In this document: positions 23,746-35,165 of the stretch, one piece after another | Layout of the letters: each line of letters begins with the position of its first letter | How positions within the stretch are numbered: the first letter of the stretch is position 1 | Assembly: GCA_947683625.1 (NCBI GenBank) | Contig: CANTUR010000278.1 | Span: 1,116,001-1,180,000 of the forward strand | DNA from: Mallotus nudiflorus | Lineage: Eukaryota; Streptophyta; Magnoliopsida; Malpighiales; Euphorbiaceae | Length of the DNA stretch: 64,000 nt | Reading direction: 5' to 3' | The notes under the pieces: model-generated | The model's database searches: none | Told to the model about the DNA's origin: nothing | The model's input: only the letters and a program-made list of their open reading frames with translations | Program-made: the position numbers and the translations under genes

Positions 23746-24440
23746 TTATTTTAGTCTTATAATTTTATAGAGCTCTGGGAAATAATTCTTAACATTTTTA
23801 GCAGCTTGCTTACCCTTATTCTTTGCTTGAACTTCTTCATATCTCATATTTATTCTTTTTTTTTTAGCTTGAAGTTTAGTTAACAATTCTACAATTATAA
23901 GATTTTTTAAATCATAAGATTCCTTTATAGTAGGAACTTTTATTTTAAATCTATCTAAAAAGCTTATAAGAATTTTCTCCACCACTTTATAATCTTTAAT
24001 TAGCTCTCTATACAAGCTAACTTGATTGATAATCTTTACAAGCTTATTGGAATATCTTGTAACAGAGTTGCCATTATTCACTTTTTAACATCTCAAATTG
24101 CCTTTGAGATTCAAAAGCTTGATAGCTTTTACCCTTTCACTTCCTTCAAACTTTTCTTTCAACTTGTCCTACGCTTGCTTGGAAATCTTATAATCTATAA
24201 TGGTTGTTTAAATCTCATCATACAAAGGTGAATAAATGTAAGTTAGAGCCTTGCCCTTCTTTGCCACTTCTTATTTATGTTGTTTAATTTGAGCAATCAT
24301 TGGATTTTCTCTTATTATGAGCCTTATCTCTTTTTTGGTTGGCTTAGTTCCTTTTTAATCTCCACAACATTCCATAAAACCAAGGCTCTTAAATCTGATT
24401 TCATTTTTACTACCCATATTTAGTAGTTTTCTCTTAAGAA
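23746..24440 (-). pseudogene. Copia gag (UBN2-type) on the minus strand, broken
   Basis: On the minus strand an open 111-residue stretch (24081-23746) contains SLYRELIKDYKVVEKILISF, KVPTIKESYDLKNLIIVEL and a basic tail, which is the C-terminal half of a UBN2-type gag. Decayed N-terminal pieces lie to the right up to about 24420 (a start reading MGSKN and a KKGKALTYIH segment). The order and strand show a second copia element facing the first. No pol is present on its downstream side. Confidence 0.7.
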
Positions 24441-24571
24441 AACAAGAGCTATATTAGTTGAGAAATTGTTAGAAGCCATATAAAAAAACTCTCAAGGTGT
24501 TTAAGATCCCTTCTCTTAAACTTTTTAATGTTTTCACTCCCTCAGTCTTATAAATCACAATCCTTTAAGAA

Positions 24572-24586
24572 ACATTACTCTAATAC
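24572..24586 (-). other. Probable primer-binding site of the minus-strand copia element
   Basis: The minus strand reads AGTGGTATTAGAG, one or two changes from the tRNA-iMet site TGGTATCAGAG, about 150 bp upstream of the minus-strand gag start. This supports an opposed copia element whose LTR would lie to the right and is cut by the element starting at 24890. Confidence 0.55.
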
Positions 24587-24589
24587 CAC

Positions 24590-24889
24590 TATTAATTTTT
24601 TTAACATAAACATGTGAAATTTTAGAAACTAGAGAATTAAACTATCATAAATTTGACTTCCTTCATAAATTTCATTCATAGTTAATTATGCTTATATAGC
24701 TTTTACAAAAGATACATCAAAATAATTTGTGACACAACCTCTTTAAATGACATAACATGACACAAAGTTAAATGAAATTAGGTTTATTATGCAAAAGTTT
24801 GGGTCATAAATAGGTCAACACATTTTAAATATGAATAAAATCATGTTTAAATAGGTTAAAACTACCTAACCCATTTAAACACATATTGA
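24590..24889. other. Truncated LTR or dispersed-repeat remnant
   Basis: Sits between the minus-strand copia primer site and the next element. The right half (about 24710-24880) holds 'gtgacacaacc...acatgacac' and 'ggtcataaataggtcaacac' motifs typical of a widespread plant dispersed repeat; a related stretch lies at 51190-51430. No gene. Confidence 0.35.
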
Positions 24890-27100
24890 TGTTAGTATAG
24901 GCAGTATGCCTTAGAGGCTAATCACATATTTTGACATTGTAAATAATCCCAAATGGTAATAAATAATATTTTTTAAAATAAAGTATTTGTTTATTTGAGT
25001 ATTTATCCATAAGCATCACATTAAATAAATTTATTATCAAAAGTTGATAATATAAGCTATAAATTTATTTAGTACATATGCTATAAAATGTTCAAGTTAA
25101 CAAATTAATATTTAGGTAATATTATTTTCACTATCACTTTTGTCTATATTCCTTTATTAGTATATGATACTAATAGTGATAGATAATGAGTCTCATGCTA
25201 CTTGATATGAGATATTATAATAACATATGGATACTAATATGATGGATGGTTCAAAAGTGGCGTTAGATTTATGATTGCGAGGATATTCAATTACAGTCAA
25301 CAATCACAATCTAGGTCATAATGGTGCATATAGTCCTTTGACCTGAGGTGACGCGGTCATCCATACTTAAGTGGTTAAGGTTTGTTACTGCATACATACT
25401 TATGTTAATCACACATGGGTATATAGCGTGTGGTGGCTCTAGTCGATAAAATGTAGGGATGAGTGTTCGACCAAGATGGGATTCATTGCCTAGAGTGAAC
25501 CAAAATAAGATCCTAGGATATCTAAGTTCTTTCTTAATAATAAGTTCATGGCCAGGACAAACATAACATAGCTTGAAAGAGTTTCAGTGCTAGAAAAGTA
25601 TTTCTAGTATTTGTTATATTATATCAAGAATTAGAACATGAGATAAGGTCATATCATACAACTATTAGAGTTTGGCTAAACTTTGTCTCTAGGCTATATC
25701 AGGATCTTCTAATGAAGGGATTTTAGTTCATGATAATTATGACTAAAGGGTTCAAGCAAATCAATACATGCATTCATTTTTAATTGGGTAGTTTTGATAT
25801 TGATGATAGGGGTCACTCACAACTTATGAGAACCAAATGTGTATAATTAGGATTTTCACATTTAGATTTGAAAGAAGTTTCAAATAATATCAAGTGTTGA
25901 TATCATCTTCTCATTGCCAATTAGACATTAACCTAGTAAGTCACACCTAAAATAGTTTCACCAAATCATCATCAATATTAATCTAATTATTAATTAAAGT
26001 ATTTAATTAATTAATTAACATTAATAGAATTGGATTTATGCTTTAAGCAATTATTCTAGCACATAATGAAATTTGATTCAAATAAGGGTTTAATTATTAG
26101 TTTATACTTAATTAATATGAGATATTAATTAAAGTACTAAATTAATAATACATGTTGTTTCGAATTGGACTTGGATTAATGGCACAAGTTGTTTGGGCCT
26201 AGGCCCAAAAGGGTTTTGGATTAAAAATTACTCCAAGATGTTAAGAAGGCCTATGAACCTTATCTAGGCCCATTTGATTAATGGATTAGGCTTAGGCCAA
26301 GTGTTGGCCAATTACCAAGCCCTCATCCATATTAGAGGATATGGTCAAATTTGTCATGTTAGATATACATTATCTTTTATATGTAAAATGTTGACCATGG
26401 CAAATTTTTCATATTAGGCACACATTATCTTTTATGTGTAAAAATTAACTTTATTTATGATAAGGTGTATATCACATTGGTATATGTAAAAAATCTATAT
26501 AGACATGATACATGAGATGTATTAATTCTCTACACAATTTATAACTTGCATACTTATAATGAGAAGTTATATACTTATCATGTGATAGGGTTTGCTTTTT
26601 AATAAATACATATAACCTAATAAGTATTATGGTTTTAGAGAAAAAATAGAAAAAGTGTATAGACAAAAAAATAATATATGCATAAAATAAACCATAAATG
26701 TTCATGCAAGGAGATTAAATTAGTGCAAGTTTTATGAGGGTCATTAGAGAGGCTACTTGCAACTAATCTAATCTAAATAAGAAGGTGATTTGGTGGATTT
26801 TTGGTGTTTCAAGATAAAGGCCTAACATTTAGGAGGCTAGAGCATTTATTTTAAGAGTTGAACCTAAAGCATCTAAAGCTTATAGGTTAACTATTATGGT
26901 AAGTTTTCTTAAACTTAGAGTTTCCTAGGTTGATGTATTTATATGTTTCTTGATATTTAGCTATGTGTAAAATGAAAAATGGATCCTTAGGAAACGATTT
27001 CTTCATGTGATGAAGAGTTATGCAAGTGAAATTTTTGAAATTTCACCCTATTTAGGCTTATGCTCACCACACTTGTAAGTTGCATAACCATTTTCTAACA
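24890..27100 (+). repeat. 5' LTR of the copia element
   Basis: 2211 bp, with TGTTAG...CTAACA inverted termini. Its full sequence aligns to 32766-35165 except for the 3' LTR's insertion and truncation. It contains the 'gataaggtgtatatcacattgg' segment shared with 7911 and 34960. Short open frames inside (such as 26472-26705) are LTR shadows. Confidence 0.9.
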
Positions 27101-27101
27101 G

Positions 27102-27113
27102 TAGTATTAGAGC
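27102..27113 (+). other. Degenerate copia primer-binding site
   Basis: TAGTATTAGAGC directly after the LTR matches the tRNA-iMet site TGGTATCAGAGC at 10 of 12 bases; both changes are transitions (G to A, C to T). Confidence 0.75.
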
Positions 27114-27885
27114 TTTTTTTTTACACATTACACATGCTAATTTGATTGATAATTTCACTTTTTATTATTATACTTGATTTTAATTGAAAATTTTGTGGCT
27201 TATGATGTGCAAAATATGGCTAAAAATCAGTTAGGGGTGCTCACAATCGTGAGGAGCTCCCTCTGACTTGTGAGCAGCCTATAAATGTCTTCTTGCCATT
27301 TTTGTGCAATGCCCCTCATGAGTGCTCCTTAAAATCATGAGGAGCTTGTGAGGAGCATTACTACAACTTATAAATATCATTATTTTATTCTTTTATGCTT
27401 TGCAAATTAATCTGAACATACAAGAATTGCATTTTTACTTGATTTTGCATGTCATACATGCTTGGAATGATCATGGACTTAGATTACATCCTAAGGTTTG
27501 TAATAATAATTAATTTTATTATTTGGTATGTAATTAATTATTAATTACATAGTGTTAGGATGTAATATTCACCTTAGTATACCAATGATTGATTGTAAAC
27601 CATAAGAGTTGTGATATGAAGCTTGAAGTGTTCTAGTGGGAGACCCATATAGATGGTGATAAGGAGTTTCATGCTTTGAAGATTTTTATTATGTTGAGCC
27701 TCTTTATAACTTATTTTAAGAGTTAGAATAAGTTTAGGAAAGGTCCATGATCACTCCTTATTTATGCATCCAATTTTGCATGTTTTATGTATATATGTGA
27801 TATGTATATTAAAACATGATATATGTCTATGTGATATATGTATATAATTAGATGCCATGAAATATATAAATATATATATATATAT

Positions 27886-28103
27886 TGGCTAATGTGCAAA
27901 GTGAGGTCTCAATAATAAATGCCCCAAAAATCTTCTAAAATAAATTTAAGTATAGGCTCTCCATTGGAACAATAACTGGCATGGTTTTAGGATTATGTAC
28001 ATCAACTATGGATACATAGGGGTGTGTATAAGGCTCAAGAGGTAATGCTATTGTTAAGCTTAAAATGTTATGGGTGTATAGATACACTATGGGGCAAGAA
28101 TGG

Positions 28104-28163
<60 letters not shown>

Positions 28164-28383
28164 CTAATGTGCAAAGTGAGGCCTCAATAATAAATGCCCC
28201 AAAAATCTTCTAAAATAAATTTAAGTATAGGCTCTCCATTGGAACAATAACTGGCATGGTTTTAGGATTATGTACATCAACTATGGATACATAGGGGTGT
28301 GTATAAGGCTCAAGAGGTAATGCTATTGTTAAGCTTAAAATGTTATGGGTGTATAGATACACTATAGGGCAAGAATGGCAAAT
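27886..28383. repeat. 223-bp tandem duplication separated by a (TA)n tract
   Basis: 27886-28108 and 28161-28383 are almost identical (I count only a couple of differences, for example gtctca/gcctca near the start). Each is preceded by a TA-rich tract and the intervening 28107-28160 is pure TA. The near identity contrasts with the strongly decayed coding region, so the duplication is far younger than the element. Confidence 0.92.
28107..28160. repeat. (TA)n microsatellite
   Basis: About 54 bp of uninterrupted TA between the two copies of the 223-bp duplication. Confidence 0.95.
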
Positions 28384-28799
28384 AGGAGTACCTGAGGTTT
28401 GTAGTGTTCAAATCCATACACTTCACTAATCCAGTGGTATGGACCTAACTAATGCCAAAGGCCAAGAATGACAATGTATACTTAAGGCCCATAACATTAG
28501 GAGCTAGATTAATGGAACCTCATATGACATGTGACGGCAAGAGCTACCACATAATGAGGACTAATATTCTAAGAATGGCAATGTTTACCTAAGGGATATT
28601 AGTGACTCATTAAGAACTCCATCACCCACTAAAAATCCATCTAATAAGGAATTTCTATTTACCACTTTAGAGTGTGGGATTCGCCAAGTTAGTGGGAGGC
28701 CATTACGATTAAAAAACAAATCTAATGGTAAAATAACAATGCCATATAACTAATTAATTTTGTTACTTTTGCAAAAACTTGATAATATAAAATCAACAA

Positions 28800-29680
28800 A
28801 CCCACTTTCAATCATACTTGAACAATATAGGCTCATGGGCCCTAATTTCATTGATTGGCTAAAGAACCTATAAGTTATTTTAACTTCTGAAAAGATACTT
28901 TATGTATTAGAAAAAAGTCCACTCATACCACTTCTTGAAAATGCTTCACAAGAAGAGCAAGACACTGTAGAAAAATGGAAAGAAGATGATTTACAAGCAT
29001 GTTGTATAATATGGACTTCTATGAATATTGAAATCCATCGGCAACATGAAAAGTACACAAGTGTAAAAGATATCCTACTTCATCTTCAATAGTTGTTTAG
29101 TGAACATAGTAGGACCACTAGATATGAGATATTAAAGTATCTCTTTCATGCTAAAAAGAAGGAGGGTGAGGATGTAGGAGCCCATGTAAACTCTTTTATT
29201 AAAGCAATAAAGGAACTAGAAAGTCTAGATTTCTCTATGGACTTCCACTTCCAATTGGATTTAATCCTTCAATCCCTTCCTGAATCTTTTAGGCAAACCA
29301 TTGCATATTTCCATATGAATAAAATAAAATGTACTCTTGTAGAGCTTATGAACATGCTTGTGATGGCCCAAAAAGCTATCCAAGGGAATAAAGACAAGGA
29401 AGTTGCACTTATTGCTTCTTGTAATAGGACTAGGAAGAAAGGAAATAAGAAGAAGAAGGGCAAGATAAGTGTTGTCAAGCCTATAAGTGGTGTAGCCAAG
29501 AATAATGGCAAGGAGATGGTAAGGGAAGACTAAGGCAAAGGAAAATGTTTCTAGTGTTAAGGTGAAGGACATTAAAAGAGGAATTTTCCTAAATTCCTAG
29601 AGTCCCTTAAGATAAAAGGAAAAGGAAAGCAAGGAGAAGGTGAGAATTTATCTAATTTATTTACTTCTAAATGTTCTAAA
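28800..29680 (+). pseudogene. Copia gag and zinc-knuckle region, broken
   Basis: Upstream pieces read DILLHLQ near 29070, then the open block 29093-29533 with TTRYEILKYLFHAKKKEGED, LILQSLPESFRQTIAYFHM and TLVELMNMLVMAQKAIQG, the UBN2-type gag core. A decayed zinc knuckle of the CFxCGxxGHxKRNCPKFL form follows near 29545-29605 with some Cys codons lost. Stops occur at 29090 and 29531. Confidence 0.85.
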
Positions 29681-29689
29681 AGCTCATTT

Positions 29690-30900
29690 AATGCATGGGT
29701 ATTGGATATCAGTGCTAGTTCTCAAATTTATTCATCCTTGCAGGATCTAGCAAATGAGAGAAGGTTAAGGTATAATGGAGTAACCTTAAATCTTGGAAAT
29801 GGAGCAAGTGTTATGGCTAAAGCTATAGGATCCACTTCTATTGATCTATATTATCATAATTTAATTGGATAATGTATTGTATGTACCTAGTGCCTATAAG
29901 AACATTGTCTTAATTTCTAGTTTGACTTGAAAGGCTTATGAATTTCATTTTAAATGAGATATTTGTAATATTTATTTTGGAAGTGAAATGGTGGGCATGG
30001 GTTATTTAATACATGGCTTATATTATGTTGATAATATGTCCGATAAGAATGAGCCTCAAAACAATATGAGTAATGTAAAAGCAATGCTAATTAAAAATGC
30101 TTCTAACTCCAAATATCTTTAGTACTTGAGATTATGTCATATTGCGAAAGATAGGATCAATAAGTTGGAAAGGATGGGAATCTTAAGAAATCTTGAATTT
30201 ACATCCAATTCAACTTGTGAGGCTTGTCTTCAAGGCAAGATGACTAGATCACCATTTATTGAAAAAATGAAAAGACCTAAAGATATGTTGGAGATCATAC
30301 ATAGTAATGTATATGGACTATTTACTGAAATGGCTAGAGGTGGTTTCTACTACTTTATAACCTTTAAAGATGATCGATTAAGGTATAGGCACTTGTTTTT
30401 TATGAAAAAGAAAATCCTTTAAAATGTTTAAGGAACTTAAAGCCCAAGTAGAGAACCAAATTAGGAAAAGTATTAAAACTTTAATATCATATCAAGGAGG
30501 TGAACACTTAAGTATTGAATTCATTGAATTCCTTAAGAAACGTGGCATTGCATCACAACTCACACCACTTGGAACACCATAATTAAATGGTGTATCTTAA
30601 AGACAAAATCGTACTTTATTAGATATGGTACGCTCTATGATGAGCTACAATGATCTTCCCATTTCACTTTAGGGTTATACACTTTTAACCGCCTCTTACA
30701 TCCTTAATCATGTTCCATCCAAATTCGTTTCTACTACACCATATGAGATATGGCACGATAGAAAACCAAGTCTTAAACATGTTAAGATTTAGGGATGTCT
30801 GGCTTTTATCAAAAGGCTAAAATTAGGCAAGTTTGATGTAAATTGATCAAATGAAGGTTTGTTGGATATCCTAAAGACAATTTATGATATTGCTTTTATC
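29690..30900 (+). pseudogene. Copia protease and integrase, broken
   Basis: The protease active site D-T/S-G-A-S is altered to reading DISASSQIYSSL near 29707. The GAG-pre-integrase and integrase follow: LRLCHIAKDRINKLERMGIL and CEACLQGKMTRSPF (open 30126-30422), then FKDDRLRYRHLFFMK, HLSIEFIEFLKKRGI and ASYILNHVPSKF. This is copia order (integrase before RT). Stops at about 29872, 30120, 30583, 30599 and 30672 break it. Confidence 0.85.
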
Positions 30901-31219
30901 TTCCTACTGAACAAGTTATTGTTATCAACAGAGATGTTATTTTTCTTAAGAAAAAGTTTCTTAAGGAAGGTGGCAAATGAAGGAAGATAATGTTAGATAA
31001 GGAGTCATCTAAAGAAACTTAACAAATTGATCAAATGGAAATTAATCAGCCCAAGGAGCCTATTCCAATTGAGAATGTTATTACACCAACTCCTAGGTCT
31101 AGTAGGGTATCTCATCCTCTTAAGATATATGTTTTTCTTTATAATGTGCAAGAGTTATATGTTCATGAAGAAAACAATCATGATGATGATCCTAATACAG
31201 ATCTTTATGTGATAAAGAT

Positions 31220-32260
31220 TATTTGAGATGGCTTGAAGCTATGAGAACTGAAATGGACTTTATGTATACAAACCAAGTCTAAACACTTATTGATCCACCT
31301 AAAAGTATTACACCTATTAGGTACAAATAGATCTTCAAGAGAAAGATTAGTGCATATGGAAAAGTAGAGACCTATAAGGCTAGGCTTGTAGCGAAAGGGT
31401 TTTACTAAAGGTAAGGGGTCAACTATGAGCAAACTTTCTCACTAGTAGCCATGCTTAAATCCATTCAGATTCTTTTAACTATAGTCTCACACTATGATTA
31501 TGAGGTTTGGCAAATGGATGTCAAGATCGCTTTCCTTAATAGTTATATTAAGGAAGACATTTTCATAGAGCAACCCAAGGGTTTTCAATCTGAGGATAGC
31601 TTAAAAATGTGCAAGCTTAATAGATCCATTTATGGTCTGAAACAAGCTTCAAGGAGTTAGAATCATCATTTCAATAAGGCTATTCGTTCTTATTGTTTCA
31701 TTAATAATAAAGATGAGCCATGTGTTTACAAAAAGGTTAATGGGAGCCAACTCACTTTCCTATTCATGTATATTAATGAAATTCTATTAATTAGAAATAA
31801 GGTATATATGATGAATTATGTGAAAGTATGGCTATCTAAAACCTTCTTGATAAAATACTTAAGGTAGGCAACCTACATTCTCAAGATTCAAGTCTATAGA
31901 GATAGATCAAAGAGAATGATAGTTTTATCCCAAAGTTTTTATTTGGAAAAGATATTGAAAAGGTTCAACATGCTTGATTCTAAGAGAGGATTGTTACCAT
32001 TTAGGTATGGTATCCATTTATCTTAGGGCACCTAAAACACTCAAAGAAATAGAGCAAATGGCTAAAGTTCTTTATGCCTCGGCTATAGGAAGCTCAATGT
32101 ATGTTATACTGTGTACTAGGCCTAATATTGCCTATGCTATTAGTATGACTAATAGGTTTCAATCCAATCTAGGTTTGGAATACTGGATAGCTATTAATAC
32201 AATCTTTAAGTACTTGAGAAGGACTAAAGATTTGGTCTTAACTTCTTGAGGAGGTGATCT
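31220..32260 (+). pseudogene. Copia reverse transcriptase, broken, YVDD box lost
   Basis: Reads WLEAMRTEMDFM near 31229, YKARLVAKGF near 31373, then the open block 31451-31660 (YEVWQMDVKIAFLNSYIKED, KLNRSIYGLKQASRS). The position of the YVDD catalytic box reads MYINEILLI near 31768, replacing both catalytic Asp residues, so polymerase activity is lost. A later open block is 31974-32249. Stops at 31278, 31328, 31408, 31658 and others interrupt it. Confidence 0.87.
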
Positions 32261-32329
32261 ACAGATAAATGGCTTCATAAATTCTTATTTTTAATCAGAT
32301 GTGGATGATAAAAAAGTCAATCTTTAGGT

Positions 32330-32745
32330 TTGTTTTCATTTGTAATAGAGGAGTAATGAGCTGGAAAAGCTCTAAGCAAAGTATCACTACTGATTCCACT
32401 ATAGAGGCCGAGTATATAACTACATCGAATGCTATTAAATAAGCTATTTGGATTTAAAAGTTCATTACTGAACTAGGAGTTGTTCCTTCCATTGAGTTCC
32501 TAATTCCTCTCTATTGCGATAATAATAGAGCCATTACTTTGGCAAAGGAACCAAGGTCTCACCAAAAATACAAACACATAGAAAGGCACTTTCATATTAT
32601 TAGAGAACTTATTGGAAAGGGCAATGTGTTGATGCAAAAGGTAGTTTTAGTCGACAATGTGGTTGATCCACTTACTAGAGCACTGATGTAACTACAACTA
32701 GATAGACATCTTGAGAAGATGGGTTATAAATACTGTAATGATTAA
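32330..32745 (+). pseudogene. Copia RNase H, broken
   Basis: Pieces read SWKSSKQSITTDSTIEAEYI near 32360, YCDNNRAITLAKEP near 32515, and HIERHFHIIRELIGKGNV near 32577, the conserved C-terminal RNase H of copia elements. A stop follows near 32687, close to the natural end of the polyprotein. Confidence 0.85.
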
Positions 32746-32752
32746 GTCTAAT

Positions 32753-32765
32753 GCAAGTGGGAGAT
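32753..32765 (+). other. Copia polypurine tract
   Basis: 'gcaagtgggagat' lies directly before the TGTTAG that opens the 3' LTR at 32766; this is the usual copia form. Confidence 0.85.
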
Positions 32766-35165
32766 TGTTAGTATAGGTGGTATGCCCTAGAGACCAATCA
32801 CATTTCTTAACATTATAAATAATCCCAAATGGCAATAAATAATATTCATTCAAATAAAGTGTTTATTTATTTAAGTATTTATCCGTTAGTATCATATTAA
32901 ATAAATTTATTATCAAGGTTGATAATATGAACTACAAATTTATTTAGTACATATGTTATAAAATTTTCATAGTCAATAAATTAATATTTGGATAATATTA
33001 ATTTGACTATAACCTCTGTCTATTTTTCTTTATTAGTATATGACACTAATAGTGGAAGGTAGTGAGTCTTATACTATTTAATATAAGATATCATAATAGA
33101 CATGTGGATACACATGTGATGGGTGGATAAAATGTGACGTTAGATTTGTGATCGCAAGGATATTCACTTATAATCAACAATCACAATCTAGATCATAATG
33201 GTGCATATAGTCCTTTAACTTAAGGTGATATGGTCATCTATATTTAAGTGGTTAGGGTTTGCTACTGCTTACATACTTGTGTTAATCACACATGGGTATA
33301 TGGTATTAAGTGGCTCTAGTCAGTTAAATATAAGGATGAGTGTTCAACCAAAATGGGATTCATTGCCTAGAGTGAATTGGGATAAGATCCCATGTTATCT
33401 AAGTTCTTTCTTGATGAATAAGTTCATGGCCAAAACAAGCATAACATAGCTTGAAAGAGTTTCTATGCTAGAAAAGTGTTTCTAGTATATGTTATGTTTT
33501 ATCAAGAATTAGAACTTGAGATGAGGTCATATGATACAGCTGTTAAAGTTTGACTAAACCTTGACTCTAGGCTATATCAGGATCTTCTAATGAAGGTATT
33601 TTATTGCACGGTAATTATGACCAAAGGGTTCTTGCAAATCAATACATGCATTCATTTCTAATTGGGTAGTTGTGATACCGATGTTAGGGGTCACTCATAA
33701 CTTATGAGAACAAAATGTGTATAATTAGGATTTTCATATTTTGATTTGAAAGAAGTTTCAAATAATATCAAGTATTGATATTATTTCTCATTACCAATTA
33801 CATATGAACCTAGTAAGTCACACCTAAAAGAGTTTCACTGAATCATCATCAATAGTAATCTAATTATTGATTAAAGTGTTTAATCAATTATTTAAGATCA
33901 ATAGAATTGGATTTATGCTTTAAGCAATAATTAGTGCAAAATAGAATTTGCACTAAACCAAAAGTCCTTTAGAATTTGATGATCTTTTTATGCATTTCAG
34001 CTTTTGCACAATGCCCAAATAAAACTTAAGTAGAATTTCTCTTTTCACTTGAAAGCAAAATGTGATTGAATGCCAATACGATAATCCAACACAACACAAC
34101 CCCACCTCCACCGCCCAAAACAAAAACCAAGTGTTCACTTTCAAATCTTTGCTTGTTTAATGTGATTCATTACTGTTGAACCATGAATTATATTCATCCA
34201 ACCTAGCAAATTATAATATTGCACATGTTCAAACAGAAAAAAAAACATGTAGATTCTCTTATAAAAGGTACCTATTTGATATGCATCTTTACTCAAACTC
34301 ATGAATAGATTCCTCTTATGAAATATACTTGTTTGAACTATAGCTTCACTCAAACAGATGACATTTTTTGTGGTCCCCCTATATAAAACAAACAACAAAC
34401 TGTCAAATATGCAATTAATTGACAATTGTGATTGTAATATATAGTCGACTTTCACAAAATTAAGAGTAAAATTTGAACCTTAACTATGACTATATTATCA
34501 TATCTACTGTTTGATAAAATGTCTAAGTAAATTCTTAAAAATAAAGATTAGGGGCTGCAATTTCTCTGAATTCATTTGATTCAAATAAGGGTTTAATTAT
34601 TAGTTTATACTTAATTAATATGAGATATTAATTAAATTATTAAATTAATAATAAATTTTGTTTCTAGTTAAATTTGGATTAATGGCCCAATTTGTTTGGA
34701 GGCCTAAAAAGGTTTTGGGCCAAAGATTAGTCCAAGATGTTGAGAAGGCTCATGAACCTTATCTAGGCCCATTTGATTAATGGATTGGGCTTAGGCCAAG
34801 TGTTGGCCAATTACCAAGCCCAAGTCCATATCAAAGGATATGGTCAAATTTATCATGTTAGGCACACATTATTTTTTATATGTAAAATGTTGACCATGAT
34901 AAATTTGTCATATTAGGCACACATTACCTTTTGTGTGTAAAACTTTAACTATATTTATGATAAAGTGTATATCACATTGGTATATTAAAGAATGTATATA
35001 GACATAATACATAGGATGTATTAATTCTCTACACACTTTACAACTTGCATACTTATGATGACAAGTTGTATACTTATCATGTGATAAGGTTTGCTTTTTT
35101 AATACATATATATACATAACCTAAGAAGTGTTATAGGTTTAGAGAAAAATTAAAAGGGTGTTGTA
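32766..35165 (+). repeat. 3' LTR of the copia element, with insertion and 3' truncation
   Basis: Starts TGTTAGTATAGGTGGTATGCC. It follows the 5' LTR up to about 33928, then about 640 bp of unrelated sequence intervenes, then homology resumes at about 34576 with 'gattcaaataagggttt'. It stops matching the 5' LTR near 35165, so the last roughly 450 bp and the CTAACA end are missing. The junction runs into AT-rich repeat sequence, so no right target duplication can be read. Confidence 0.85.
33930..34575. mobile_element. Insertion of about 640 bp within the 3' LTR
   Basis: Absent from the 5' LTR of the same element, so it arrived after that LTR pair formed. Its ends show a weak inverted similarity ('gaatttgcactaaacc' near 33946 against the minus-strand 'gaaattgcagcccctaatc' near 34555). 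No transposase frame is seen. It may be a small non-autonomous DNA element or a retroposed fragment; the class is not resolved. Confidence 0.5.

Larger units (their letters stand above)
27114..28790 (+). other. Long untranslated leader of the copia element
   Basis: Non-coding sequence between the primer site and gag. It contains the 223-bp recent duplication and two (TA)n tracts listed separately. Stretches such as 'tgctcacaatcgtgaggagctcc' (27238-27360) form repeated, partly palindromic units. No protein frame is recognised. Confidence 0.6.
24890..35165 (+). mobile_element. Ty1/copia LTR retrotransposon, nearly complete but dead
   Basis: A 5' LTR (24890-27100), a degenerate primer-binding site (27102-27113), a long leader, gag-protease-integrase-RT-RNase H in copia order (28.8-32.7 kb), a polypurine tract and a 3' LTR (32766 to about 35165). 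The 3' LTR lacks roughly the last 450 bp and carries an insertion of about 640 bp. Many stops disrupt the polyprotein and the RT active site is altered. Two other LTR copies of this family are at 7911-8578 (plus) and 43567-44841 (minus). Confidence 0.9.

Noticed and set aside
29261..29572. Two minus-strand frames over the copia gag
   Set aside because: Shadows of the plus-strand gag at 29093-29533, which carries family motifs.
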